Shown: piece by piece, positions 1 through 6,299 of the stretch
How the letters are laid out: each line of letters starts with the position of its first letter
Position numbering within the stretch: position 1 is the first letter of the stretch
Assembly: GCA_025060275.1 (NCBI GenBank)
Contig: JANXCJ010000116.1
Coordinates: forward strand, 1 to 6,562
From: Bacteroidia bacterium
GTDB lineage: Bacteria > Bacteroidota > Bacteroidia > SpSt-205
Length of the DNA: 6,562 bases
Direction: 5' to 3'
Made by a program: the position numbers and the translations under genes
Notes under the pieces: model-generated
Database searches by the model: none
The model's input: only the letters and a program-made list of their open reading frames with translations
What the model was told of the DNA's origin: nothing

Positions 1-2
1 TC

Positions 3-2099
3 ACGGTGAGCTATGACACGCTGCCCCCAGACCCTGTGCGAGGCGTTCATATAGAAAACCTTCACTTTTTCGCTGTAGGAGAAGCTATCCGTACCGCAGG
101 GGTATCAGAAGTCACCCTGAGCAAAAATCTTTTCACCCATTCGTATCGCCCTATTTGGAATTTCCTTGCAGACCGCCTCTATATCCGAGAGAATCAGTTC
201 TTTGACAATGAGGATGCTTGTATCTCTATCTCTGGACGGACTGTAGCCGGCCGTCAAGGTAACCCACGGGCTATGACTCGTCGCGTGTACGTAGAGCGCA
301 ACCTCATCAAACGCACAGGCCTACACCCCCGCTGGAGCTGGCAAGCACTCCGGGTCGACTCCGCTCGGTTCGTCCGAGAGGATTATAGCATTAGCATGGG
401 CTACAACATAGATAGCGTCATCGTACGGTACAACCGCATAGACAGCGTGAGTCAGGGAGGGATTGGGGGGAATTGTTTCTATTATACCCAGACGGACTGG
501 AACGCCAGCTATGCCGGGACAATACCTTTTATCGTAGAGAAAAACTACATTACCAACTTCTGCATGGATTTTTCGGACTGCGGCGGGATTAAGTTTTACT
601 CATTCATGAGAAATGGGATAATACGGGACAATATACTTGTCAAAGGCGCCAACAGGGACAAGTCTCATCAATCCTCCCCCAGTCGTCCACATGCCAAAGG
701 GCTTTATAGCGATGTACGGCCACAGGATGTGATATTTCAAGGCAACACTGTCATCGGAGCAGATATAGGGTGTGGGAACTTCTACGGGGGCGGGCCCATG
801 CGCAACATCCAGATTCGGGGTAACACCTTTTATGCCAATCGAAGAAAGGGAGCTGACTGTACCACCGACGATGGAGGCAATCCAACCCAGATTCAAGTAG
901 TGGGAAATCTGTTTTTCCTTGGCATGCAGGAGGCTGGTGCTGTGCACTTTTATGATGCAGATGACAACGGGCGCCGAGATACGTTTGACATCGTCTCAGA
1001 TAACTGGTATGGACACCCTACCTACGCCGTTTCTTATCTCTACCGAGCAGAAAATGGATCAGTAACCACCTTAGGATTCCGTCGCATGCGGGCAGAAACC
1101 CCGTATGAGCGTTCCTTTCTCAGTAAGTGGGTCCGCTGGGTAGGCTTTAAAGAATGGCAAAATGCCCAAGTTCAGCAAAGCTTCGTCTCGAACCCCGGTT
1201 TAGACCCCAATCAACCCTTGCCTATCAGTGCCTTCGGGCGAGCTCGCTTACAGCGGGTGAATACTTCTCCGTTGGGGGGGCCAGCGTACTTAGTATGGTA
1301 CCCCGATACGGCGCAGCCGGGCATCTGGTCCGGCGTCAGCCTGCGCACTACAGAGCCTCTTTATACTGCTGTATTAGATACGGGGGCTCTTTATCGATGG
1401 TACCTCGCCTGGGCAGCCAACCGCGCTACCGACTTCTCTGCGTCGGTATCCTGGCCCCGCTATATTCATCCGAATACAGGCGATACGCTCGCAACCACCG
1501 ATCGATTTGCTCTCCCAATATTCCGGCCTTACACCCCCGAAACCCTACAGATTCGGTACCAGCCTCGTTTCCGCCAGTTTTGGACCCTGCCTCGGATAGA
1601 ACTCCAGCGGGGAGATTCAGTATGGATTAGCTACTGGAACTTTGAGGAGGTAAATCCTACCTCTGTCCCCTCTCTTTCTGAGGTGTATCCTATCTTCGTG
1701 AATCCCTCAGATACTATAGCCCAGTTTCCGCTGCCTTCGGGATGGTTGTATTTGACTCTGGACAGCAACTTAGTTTGGGGGCGAGTGAGTGTGCAGCCGT
1801 GGAAGAGTCGGATTCTGGTGCGGGTGCGGTATGACTCTACCCTGGCTGGGGTGGAAGGCTCTGTACCTATGCGCAGTTGGGCTCTGGTGTATCCCAATCC
1901 TACCTCAGATGCGGTCAAGGTACTTGTGCCAGAGGAAGCAGAATATGAGCTTTTGAGTCTACAAGGACAGCTGTTGGAAAAAGGTCAATGGAAAGAAGAA
2001 GGACACTTGTCCCTGGGCATGCTACCGCAAGGGTTATACCTACTGCGGCTGCGATACCGCTCTGGCTATCAGGAAACTGTGCGAGTGGTGAGGGAATAG
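3..2099 (+). CDS. Right-handed beta-helix repeat protein with T9SS C-terminal sorting domain (5' partial)
   Basis: Probably a secreted or cell-surface protein exported by the type IX system; substrate or partner unknown. The frame is open to the left edge, so the GTG at position 6 is probably internal and the signal peptide lies outside the window. Numbering from that GTG gives 697 residues ending in TAG. Roughly residues 15-310 show short beta-helix rungs such as VRYNRIDSV, VEKNYITNF, IIRDNILVKG, VIFQGNTVIG, IQIRGNTFYANR and VVGNLFFLG, typical of the pectate-lyase-like/NosD fold. Residues 317-325 (DADDNGRRD) resemble a DxDxNGxxD calcium loop. About 340-620 is beta-rich and I do not recognise it. 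From about residue 624 to the end is a T9SS type A sorting domain: YPNPT at 629-633, a YELLSLQGQLLEKG segment and LPQGLYLLRL, with basic residues near the end. Known members of this fold include polysaccharide lyases and adhesins, but no catalytic residues can be assigned. The family call is secure; an enzymatic role is not. Confidence 0.9.
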   Translation, partial: TVSYDTLPPDPVRGVHIENLHFFAVGEAIRTAGVSEVTLSKNLFTHSYRPIWNFLADRLYIRENQFFDNEDACISISGRTVAGRQGNPRAMTRRVYVERNLIKRTGLHPRWSWQALRVDSARFVREDYSISMGYNIDSVIVRYNRIDSVSQGGIGGNCFYYTQTDWNASYAGTIPFIVEKNYITNFCMDFSDCGGIKFYSFMRNGIIRDNILVKGANRDKSHQSSPSRPHAKGLYSDVRPQDVIFQGNTVIGADIGCGNFYGGGPMRNIQIRGNTFYANRRKGADCTTDDGGNPTQIQVVGNLFFLGMQEAGAVHFYDADDNGRRDTFDIVSDNWYGHPTYAVSYLYRAENGSVTTLGFRRMRAETPYERSFLSKWVRWVGFKEWQNAQVQQSFVSNPGLDPNQPLPISAFGRARLQRVNTSPLGGPAYLVWYPDTAQPGIWSGVSLRTTEPLYTAVLDTGALYRWYLAWAANRATDFSASVSWPRYIHPNTGDTLATTDRFALPIFRPYTPETLQIRYQPRFRQFWTLPRIELQRGDSVWISYWNFEEVNPTSVPSLSEVYPIFVNPSDTIAQFPLPSGWLYLTLDSNLVWGRVSVQPWKSRILVRVRYDSTLAGVEGSVPMRSWALVYPNPTSDAVKVLVPEEAEYELLSLQGQLLEKGQWKEEGHLSLGMLPQGLYLLRLRYRSGYQETVRVVRE
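954..980 (+). other. Possible calcium-binding loop DxDxNGxxD in the beta-helix protein
   Basis: Nine codons encode DADDNGRRD. The acidic or amide residues at positions 1, 3, 5 and 9 with glycine at 6 match the spacing of dockerin or EF-hand-like calcium loops. It sits where the last beta-helix rung gives way to the uncharacterised beta-rich part, a common place for a structural cation site. It is one short motif and could be chance. Confidence 0.35.
1873..2096 (+). other. T9SS type A C-terminal sorting domain
   Basis: The last 74 or so residues of the beta-helix protein. They begin SWALVYPNPT, continue with alternating hydrophobic strands (VKVLV, YELLSLQGQLL), then LPQGLYLLRLR, and end in VRVVRE. 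This is the order of elements in the Por secretion tail, which is recognised by the outer-membrane T9SS translocon and normally removed or exchanged for a surface anchor. It is the best taxonomic marker in the window. Confidence 0.9.
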
Positions 2100-2104
2100 T
2101 AAAG

Positions 2105-2253
2105 TCGCGCAACCGAGGACGCCTTGTGATGAGAGCTTAGCCTACAAGCAGGCCTCCCAGTAAAACGTTTGCAAAAACGCATCTTGTTCTCTGAGAGTAA
2201 GCTATTTGAGGAATCAGGAATTTCTCCACTTATAAAAAAGCTTAGTAGCTCCA
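2105..2253 (-). repeat. Degenerate SBBP unit 9 (truncated)
   Basis: Begins KREWSY followed by TAA in place of a tyrosine codon (W codon at 2251-2253). After a shift it continues SGEIPDSSNSLLSENKM then RFCKRFTG (2156-2206), which aligns with GGxxxDxxNSLxVDNKGRFYxxGFTG. No DAFLVKF is seen before the stop of the convergent beta-helix gene at 2099, so the relic is cut or unrecognisable here. Confidence 0.5.
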
Positions 2254-2587
2254 CTCTCTTTTTCAGGTTCCAGAAGAGACTAAATTTTTTGGGGAGGGCT
2301 TTCTAAGGCGCTTACTTACTCCTCTGCTGGCTCTTCCACCACCATCTGCCACAGCTGCCATCCTATCACCACCACGCATTAGCGCCCCCCCATCCTCGCA
2401 GAAAGGTATTAAAAGTAAGTCTTTAATTTTATTGGCATCAGGTTGATGTAACATAGAACGCGTGGAGAAGATGGAAACGAGTCCGAGACCAACTATTCTA
2501 TAACCCCCTTATGAATACATGAGTAGGGGAGAGCAGCGCAACCCCTACTACATAATCATCTTGCGAGTCAGCATAATAAGTAACCCA
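2254..2587 (-). repeat. Degenerate SBBP unit 8 (overlong)
   Basis: WVTYYADSQDDY, then GVAL and HVFIRGL, form one 29-codon frame (2501-2587) ended by TAG at 2498-2500; compare WxTYYGGSxDDYxxGVAVDxxxHVFIxGL. The remainder to 2254 is poorly preserved, apart from KNLVSSGT near the end, which resembles KFNSSGT. At 334 nt to the next unit it is about 120 nt longer than its neighbours, so it may hide an insertion or two fused unit fragments. Confidence 0.6.
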
Positions 2588-2819
2588 CGCCCATTACTCA
2601 TTCCCTCCACCAAACTTTTCGCTATAAAGGCATCTCCCCACAGTCTTAGTGCCCCCTTGATAACTCATATGATGCGAATCCGGGATAGCAATGTAACTTG
2701 GGACCAAACATAGAACAGAAGCAGTGATGCTCCAACCTACTAGGCAAACTCTTCCTAGCCCTATCCATCGCACAGGAATTAGCCTCATCCTTTCTACTTC
2801 CCCCATGGTAGGTGCCCCA
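2588..2819 (-). repeat. Degenerate SBBP unit 7
   Basis: WGTYHGGSRKDEANSCAMD is in one frame (2763-2819). A one-base shift near 2762 leads to GLGRVCLVGWS (2729-2761), the expected GxGxVYLVGxS. Then YQGG, a further shift, and GDAFIAK near 2617-2637. Restoring two frameshifts yields a near-canonical SBBP blade; this is one of the two clearest units. Confidence 0.8.
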
Positions 2820-3029
2820 CAAACGCCCGCCCATTCATTGAGTTGACTTAAGAGCGTTGATATTGCTCCTAAGGCTCATCTATTGCTCTCCTTGGGTAGC
2901 GATGCAGTCCAGAATTCGGGACATTGAAGGAGATCAGTCGCAATTGTGCCTAGTAGATACCCCCCCTGACTTGTGTACCGCCTAAGCGTAACTTACCTGG
3001 TTTGCAGCACCTCCATGGTAAGTGCTCTA
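2820..3029 (-). repeat. Degenerate SBBP unit 6
   Basis: Starts with TAG in place of tryptophan, then STYHGG (3009-3026) and ANQVSYA, a TAG stop (2982-2984), then AVHKSGGV, matching GGxxxxxSYAxAVDxSGxVY. The second half is scrambled over frames; GEQ, a stop and MSLRSNINALKS may be the DAFLVKF region. It reads into GGRLW of the next unit. Confidence 0.65.
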
Positions 3030-3247
3030 AATCCGCTGCCCGTTTGAGACATTGAATTTGACCAGAAATGCTCCTTGTGCTCCACCAGAGCTTGCCTGAT
3101 GTGTCCTGTGGGGGCTATACAGTCGGGAAATGGATAGTAAGCAAGAGTTAGTCGTAGTATAACCCACTAAATGCACTATTCCTATCCCATCCACTGCACA
3201 GCAATATTCCCCTCTCCCACCCCCCACCTCCATAGTAGGTGCCCCCA
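3030..3247 (-). repeat. Degenerate SBBP unit 5 (best preserved)
   Basis: GTYYGG is encoded at 3226-3243, with one extra G breaking the frame from the tryptophan codon at 3245-3247. The rest is open: EYCCAVDGIGIVHLVGYTTT, then LSISRLYSPH, then GGAQGAFLVKFN and GQRI. This is the complete SBBP order. The frame ends at a TAG (3027-3029) exactly where the next unit's tryptophan TGG is expected, so a single G-to-A change explains the stop. Confidence 0.8.
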
Positions 3248-3466
3248 CTCTTATCACCCAGTTAAGGCCCTGAAAATTCACCAGAAATGCCCTGCTCTCA
3301 CTCCTTCAAAACTTATTTATGCAATCTGATCTAGTTATCTGACTCGCAGAGAGCTAGTTTTCAAACTAGACACACGCAGCTACCTGAAGCCGCAACGGCG
3401 TTGAGGGAAGAAACTCTCCTCATCATGTCCTGCTCTAGCAAAATATCTCTCCACACATGCTGCCCA
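3248..3466 (-). repeat. Degenerate SBBP unit 4
   Basis: One frame runs WAACVERYFARAGHDEES (3413-3466), matching WATYYGG...GxDEES. A frame change gives LNAVAASGSCVCLV, matching NAVAVDASGxVYLVG. The unit closes with SESRAFLVNF (GG-x-DAFLVKF) near 3270-3300. Two frames are needed, plus a TGA stop. Confidence 0.7.
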
Positions 3467-3713
3467 GTGGAGTCTATCCGTAGGGGCTCTTCCAACCGCC
3501 GTCCTCTACTTAACACTTCACCCCTTCATACTCAACTACCCAACTACACCTCATTCGGTGAATACCCACTCATGCCTCCGACCCACCCTACACCCCCCCA
3601 AAGGCATAAAAAAGCGAGCCTACCTCTATGGAAACTCGCCTCAACCACCTACACCGACAGCCGCATTACTGACATGTTCATCCGCCCAAGAAGTTCAGAG
3701 TCATACTCCTCCA
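3467..3713 (-). repeat. Degenerate SBBP unit 3
   Basis: The tryptophan codon is probably at 3711-3713. The core ADEHVSNAAVGVGG, a TGA stop and then GEFP (3632-3685) match GGxxDExxxxAVxVDGxGxxY. The unit ends TAVGRAPTDRLHW (3464-3502), which reads like DAFVxRFxxxGxRLHW leading straight into the next unit. Confidence 0.6.
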
Positions 3714-3922
3714 GACACCCATCCAGACCCCGATAAAACTACATCCCAGCCGAAAGGTATGTAGAGTATCTGAATATTTCTTCTCGTACAGACTATGACA
3801 AGTTTTTGCCTCCTCTACCTCCTCTTTTTCCTTCCTACCGAGTAAGCCACAACATAAACCCATCTGCCCTCAAATGATATACCCACCTTCAGCTTTGCTC
3901 CCAAACACCATACCATACTCCA
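3714..3922 (-). repeat. Degenerate SBBP unit 2
   Basis: Begins PWSMVWCLGAKLKVGIS (W codon at 3920-3922) and continues FEGRWVYVVAYSVG in the same frame, matching WxTYxGGxxxxxVGIAVDxxGRVYVVGYS. A purine-rich stretch follows (EKEEVEEAK in another frame). The end is weak, with DVVLS as a possible DAFLVKF relic. This is part of a 69-codon open frame that should not be taken for a gene. Confidence 0.6.
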
Positions 3923-4110
3923 TGGAAGCCTCCAATGTTGGCCTCGCACCGGGCCTTTACTCTCCCAAAAACGTGCCCAACCTGCTCCCAACCCAGTAGT
4001 CAAGCAGATGCCTTCCCAAACCAAGCCCTACTAAAAGCCATGTAATTATCCCTACCACTCCTACAACATAAAAATAAATTTTTTACTTACTAAGGCAAAA
4101 TCCTTTCACC
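3923..4110 (-). repeat. Degenerate SBBP unit 1 (partial)
   Basis: The minus strand reads ALVSK, then after a frame change and a stop KIYFYVVGVVG, matching the AVDSxGxIYVVG middle of an SBBP blade. Its YVV codons lie 214 nt upstream of the corresponding codons of the next unit, which supports the assignment despite weak sequence. The W-G-T-Y-Y start is not recognisable. Confidence 0.5.
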
Positions 4111-4246
4111 TTACCTACAAATCAAAGCACCCCTGCTTAAAAATACATCCTCCAAACCCAAATCTCTACTATCCCCCTCTCAAGTCTTTAGTTCGCTTAG
4201 AAACCTTTTGCAGAGACGAGAAGCCTTACGAACGACCAAAAGAGGC

Positions 4247-5818
4247 TCACACATTTAGACGCAGCACCATGAAATAGCCCTGCATTTCTTGGATACCCCC
4301 TGTAAATATGCCACTAGACATATAGCGAAATTTTTTTACGTATAGCGTATCCTTTATAAGTTCTCTCCAAACCTCTGGCGGGCCTGGGAGCCTACCATCT
4401 TGATATATATCTTCTCTAAAAAATTGAGCTAAGTAGGAAATCTTTTCTTTCTTCACATATACATGCACACTATCTCCCAAGACATAGGGTAGGTAGCTTG
4501 TACTATTTACTAATCCGTCTAAGTTAATGACATTTCTATCTGAAAAGTAGCCTACAATTCCCGCATCAAAAGAGCCGATCTTAACTCCGAGAGGCATGTG
4601 GGCTCGCATCCATAATGCTCCCTCATACATCGCCATGTGAAGCTCTCGCCATGTGGGATACCATCGGCGATATAGAATACCCCCCCAGAAAATAAATAGT
4701 GCAATTACTACTGTGCCTAAGAAGGAGTACTTTGCCCATCGCCCCCATCTCTCTAAAAAACATCCCATTATTAATATGCACCAGCCTATCCCCAGAATTT
4801 CTAAAAAAAGGTGCCATGGATATACTTTACCTACAAAGAATACAATCACAAGGAAATGTAGTATGCTACTTATTATGATCGGGATAGAAAGAGGTGAATA
4901 AAATATGTATTCCGCTTTTCTATGATTTTTTTCCTTGGGTAAGCGAGAGGCAAATAGAAAGTATGCAAAGAGAATAAATAGAATGAATGCGATACCAATA
5001 ATGATAAATCCTACTACTCCACTTGTAATGGAGACAAAGCGTTCCAAAGCACTCAAGAACCTATTCATATTTTCCATTAGATTGCCTCCGCCTGCCTTAA
5101 CTAATGCATGCACAGGCAGGGGATGTCCAAAATATACCCAGTTCAGGAGCAGGTACCCTATTGGAAAAATACAGGCAATCAATCCAACCCCTACCAAAAA
5201 ACTTAAGCGCCGGCTCATTGACCCTTGACCTCCCAAGAGATAACCTAATCCTATCCCAACACCTAAAAGAGCCGCATCTAACCGAGATAGAATTAGTAGA
5301 TCTAAGAGCAAGCCTAATAATAAACCATTCTTCAGGTGAGGATTCTGGATAACTTTTTCATATACAAAAAGAACACTAAAAAGTAGGAAAATCACTAGTC
5401 CCCCTTCCATGCCATTTATGAGAATCCAATTTGCATAATAAAGCACCATCATAACACCGAGTGAGATTGCACTAGTCGTCTTGTCAGCTACTCGCCTGAG
5501 CAAAAGCCATAAAATCCCCATGGCTGATCCAGAAAAAATCGCTTTTAATCCCAAGACTGATCTTATGAATACTTCCTTATCATGGAATAGATAAGCAATA
5601 GGAATCATCAGAATCATCCATAGAGGATGAAAGCCATTGGTTGAATTATGTCCATCAAAAGAGAATTTTCCACTTAATGAAAAATTCATCGCTATCTTTG
5701 CGTAGTAGAATGTATCATCCAGCACTACTGACCGCAAAATAGTTTGAAAAGGGAGAATCATAACCCCCAAAAGAAGAAAAAGGCTGATAGCCCCCCCTAT
5801 CCAAATCGCACTACGCAT
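4247..5818 (-). CDS. Polytopic GT-C-type glycosyltransferase (ArnT/PMT-like), specificity unknown
   Basis: A 523-residue integral membrane protein ending in TGA. TM1 (about residues 4-28) is followed by a periplasmic loop LDDTFYYAKIAMNFSLSGKF; D34-D35 is the GT-C acidic pair expected to act in catalysis, and NGFHPLW follows at 61-67. A run of Ile/Leu/Phe-rich helices comes next, with LSRLDAALLG between two of them, as often seen in this fold. The C-terminal 140 or so residues are mostly soluble: WMRAHMPLGVKIGSFDAGIVGYFSDR... and VINLDGLVNS, a pattern shared by many uncharacterised members. Such enzymes move a sugar from a polyprenyl-phosphate donor to a glycan, lipid or protein on the outer side of the inner membrane; donor and acceptor cannot be told. 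The ATG at 5818 is preferred because TM1 begins there. A TTG at 5845 would add nine residues, and the GGGGGA before it is too close to serve as an SD. It is divergent from the ferredoxin gene. Confidence 0.8.
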   Translation of the reverse strand: MRSAIWIGGAISLFLLLGVMILPFQTILRSVVLDDTFYYAKIAMNFSLSGKFSFDGHNSTNGFHPLWMILMIPIAYLFHDKEVFIRSVLGLKAIFSGSAMGILWLLLRRVADKTTSAISLGVMMVLYYANWILINGMEGGLVIFLLFSVLFVYEKVIQNPHLKNGLLLGLLLDLLILSRLDAALLGVGIGLGYLLGGQGSMSRRLSFLVGVGLIACIFPIGYLLLNWVYFGHPLPVHALVKAGGGNLMENMNRFLSALERFVSITSGVVGFIIIGIAFILFILFAYFLFASRLPKEKNHRKAEYIFYSPLSIPIIISSILHFLVIVFFVGKVYPWHLFLEILGIGWCILIMGCFLERWGRWAKYSFLGTVVIALFIFWGGILYRRWYPTWRELHMAMYEGALWMRAHMPLGVKIGSFDAGIVGYFSDRNVINLDGLVNSTSYLPYVLGDSVHVYVKKEKISYLAQFFREDIYQDGRLPGPPEVWRELIKDTLYVKKFRYMSSGIFTGGIQEMQGYFMVLRLNV

Positions 5819-5825
5819 GCAAACG

Positions 5826-5833
5826 CAAAGGTA
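5826..5833 (-). promoter_or_regulatory. Possible Bacteroidota -7 box (TACCTTTG) for the glycosyltransferase
   Basis: On the minus strand TACCTTTG matches the TAnnTTTG consensus used by the Bacteroidota housekeeping sigma factor. It ends 7 nt before the preferred ATG, which would make the transcript nearly leaderless. No TTTG/TTG -33 element lies at the usual 19-21 nt spacing, so this is tentative. Confidence 0.35.
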
Positions 5834-5872
5834 TGAATCACCCAATCCCCCTTATCTTTCAAATGTGTTAAG

Positions 5873-5880
5873 TATATTCG
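5873..5880 (+). promoter_or_regulatory. Possible Bacteroidota -7 box (TATATTCG) for the ferredoxin operon
   Basis: TATATTCG differs from TAnnTTTG at one constrained position and ends 7 nt before the ferredoxin ATG, the same distance as the divergent box. No -33 element is evident. If real, transcription would start at or close to the start codon and read on into the ABC gene. Confidence 0.3.
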
Positions 5881-5887
5881 TTTAGAT

Positions 5888-6289
5888 ATGGCTATTCGCA
5901 TCACAGAGGATTGCATCAATTGTGGTGCATGCGAACCCGAATGCCCGAATAATGCCATCTATGAAGGGGGAGTACAGTGGCGCTATAAAGATGGTACGAA
6001 TCTGAGCGGTATAATTTCACTAGTAGATGGATTAGTCTTAGATGCGGAAGCACCTCATGCGCCCATCTCAACAGAATATTACTACATAGTCCCGAGTAAA
6101 TGCACTGAATGCATGGGTTTTCACGAGGAACCGCAGTGTGCCACAGTATGCCCCGTGGATTGTTGCCTGCCTGACCCAGACCATGTAGAGACCCCAGAGC
6201 AACTTTTAGCAAAAAAAGCTTTTCTCCATGATGGTAAGGAACCCCCTGCTGACATCCGAGTATATATAGAAGATTTAGAAAGAGCCTAA
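5888..6289 (+). CDS. YfhL-like (Allochromatium-type) 2[4Fe-4S] ferredoxin
   Basis: A soluble cytoplasmic electron carrier of 133 residues. Cluster I ligands are C9, C12, C15 and C19 in CINCGACEPECP. The second motif is C72, C75, C84 and C88 in CTECMGFHEEPQCATVCP, where the 8-residue gap between the second and third cysteine replaces the usual two; this marks the YfhL/Allochromatium vinosum type, which has low-potential clusters. The tail DPDHVETPEQLLAKKAFLH matches the E. coli YfhL tail closely (from memory: DPAHVETEEQL). A segment of about 30-40 residues between the motifs (roughly 27-66, containing WRYKDGT) is absent from YfhL but, as I recall, usual in Bacteroidota versions. C92 and C93 follow directly and are extra cysteines. 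No Shine-Dalgarno is seen before the ATG. It stops 10 nt before the ABC gene, suggesting co-transcription; redox partner unknown. Confidence 0.93.
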   Translation: MAIRITEDCINCGACEPECPNNAIYEGGVQWRYKDGTNLSGIISLVDGLVLDAEAPHAPISTEYYYIVPSKCTECMGFHEEPQCATVCPVDCCLPDPDHVETPEQLLAKKAFLHDGKEPPADIRVYIEDLERA

Positions 6290-6299
6290 CTCTACTTCC

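Larger units (their letters stand above)
2105..4110 (-). pseudogene. Decayed SBBP beta-propeller repeat protein gene (multiple frameshifts and stops)
   Basis: This 2 kb stretch has no intact gene, but its minus strand holds about nine degenerate copies of the SBBP unit (W-G-T-Y-Y-G-G, then A-V-D-x-x-G-x-V-Y-x-x-G, then D-A-F-L-V-K-F), spread over all three minus frames. Clear pieces, 5' to 3': ALVSK then YFYVVGVVG (about 4050-4106), KVGISFEGRWVYVVAYSVG (3833-3889), ADEHVSNAAVGV (3650-3685), WAACVERYFARAGHDEES (3413-3466), CAVDGIGIVHLVGYT (3156-3203), AFLVKFN (3051-3071), STYHGG (3009-3026), WGTYHGG (2799-2819), WVTYYADSQDDY (2552-2587) and NSLLSENKMRFCKRFTG (2156-2206). The codon after each tryptophan, or its equivalent, is spaced 209, 247, 220, 217, 210, 232 and 334 nt from the next. 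Intact relatives in Bacteroidota are large secreted proteins, often T9SS cargo. No start, signal peptide or sorting domain is recognisable, so both ends are approximate. It may once have been co-oriented with the glycosyltransferase gene. Motif recognition is by eye; the repeated order makes chance unlikely. Confidence 0.8.

Noticed and set aside
6..8. GTG as the real start of the beta-helix protein
   Set aside because: The frame stays open to the window edge, the protein begins mid-domain with no signal peptide, and a T9SS cargo needs one.
1274..1280. Seven-G tract in the beta-helix gene as a phase-variation switch
   Set aside because: The tract is in frame in an intact gene and is short; nothing else suggests slippage control.
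2166..2179. CGTTT-GCAA-AAACG hairpin as a terminator of the beta-helix gene
   Set aside because: Only five base pairs, AT-rich, and no T-run follows; it also lies in relic coding sequence.
3225..3241. CACCT-7 nt-AGGTG inverted repeat as an operator
   Set aside because: It coincides with the codons for GTYYGG in the relic; the other copies do not keep the same arms.
2799..3243. Short recurring DNA words (ccatggtaggtgcccc-like at about 2799, 3009 and 3226; accagaaatgc at 3061 and 3280) as a CRISPR-like or intergenic repeat family
   Set aside because: They are the reverse complements of codons for GTYYGG and AFLV in the degenerate SBBP units, and spacing is too long and variable for CRISPR.
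2519..4024. Small ORFs of 60-111 codons on both strands in the gap
   Set aside because: The minus-strand ones are pieces of the SBBP relic in shifting frames; the plus-strand ones are low-complexity shadows rich in Pro, Thr and Ser with no recognisable start context or family.
2100..4246. tRNA, rRNA, tmRNA, RNase P or a transposon in the gap
   Set aside because: No T-loop-like GTTCRANNC context with a matching cloverleaf, no conserved RNA core words, no transposase remnant and no terminal inverted repeats were seen.
4205..4247. CTTTTG/CAAAAG and AGCCT/AGGCT arms after the glycosyltransferase stop as a terminator
   Set aside because: The stems are five or six base pairs with long loops and no U-tract on the minus strand.
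5843..5845. TTG start for the glycosyltransferase
   Set aside because: It adds only a short Cys-containing stretch before TM1, and the purine run before it is too close to be a ribosome site. ATG at 5818 is the simpler choice.
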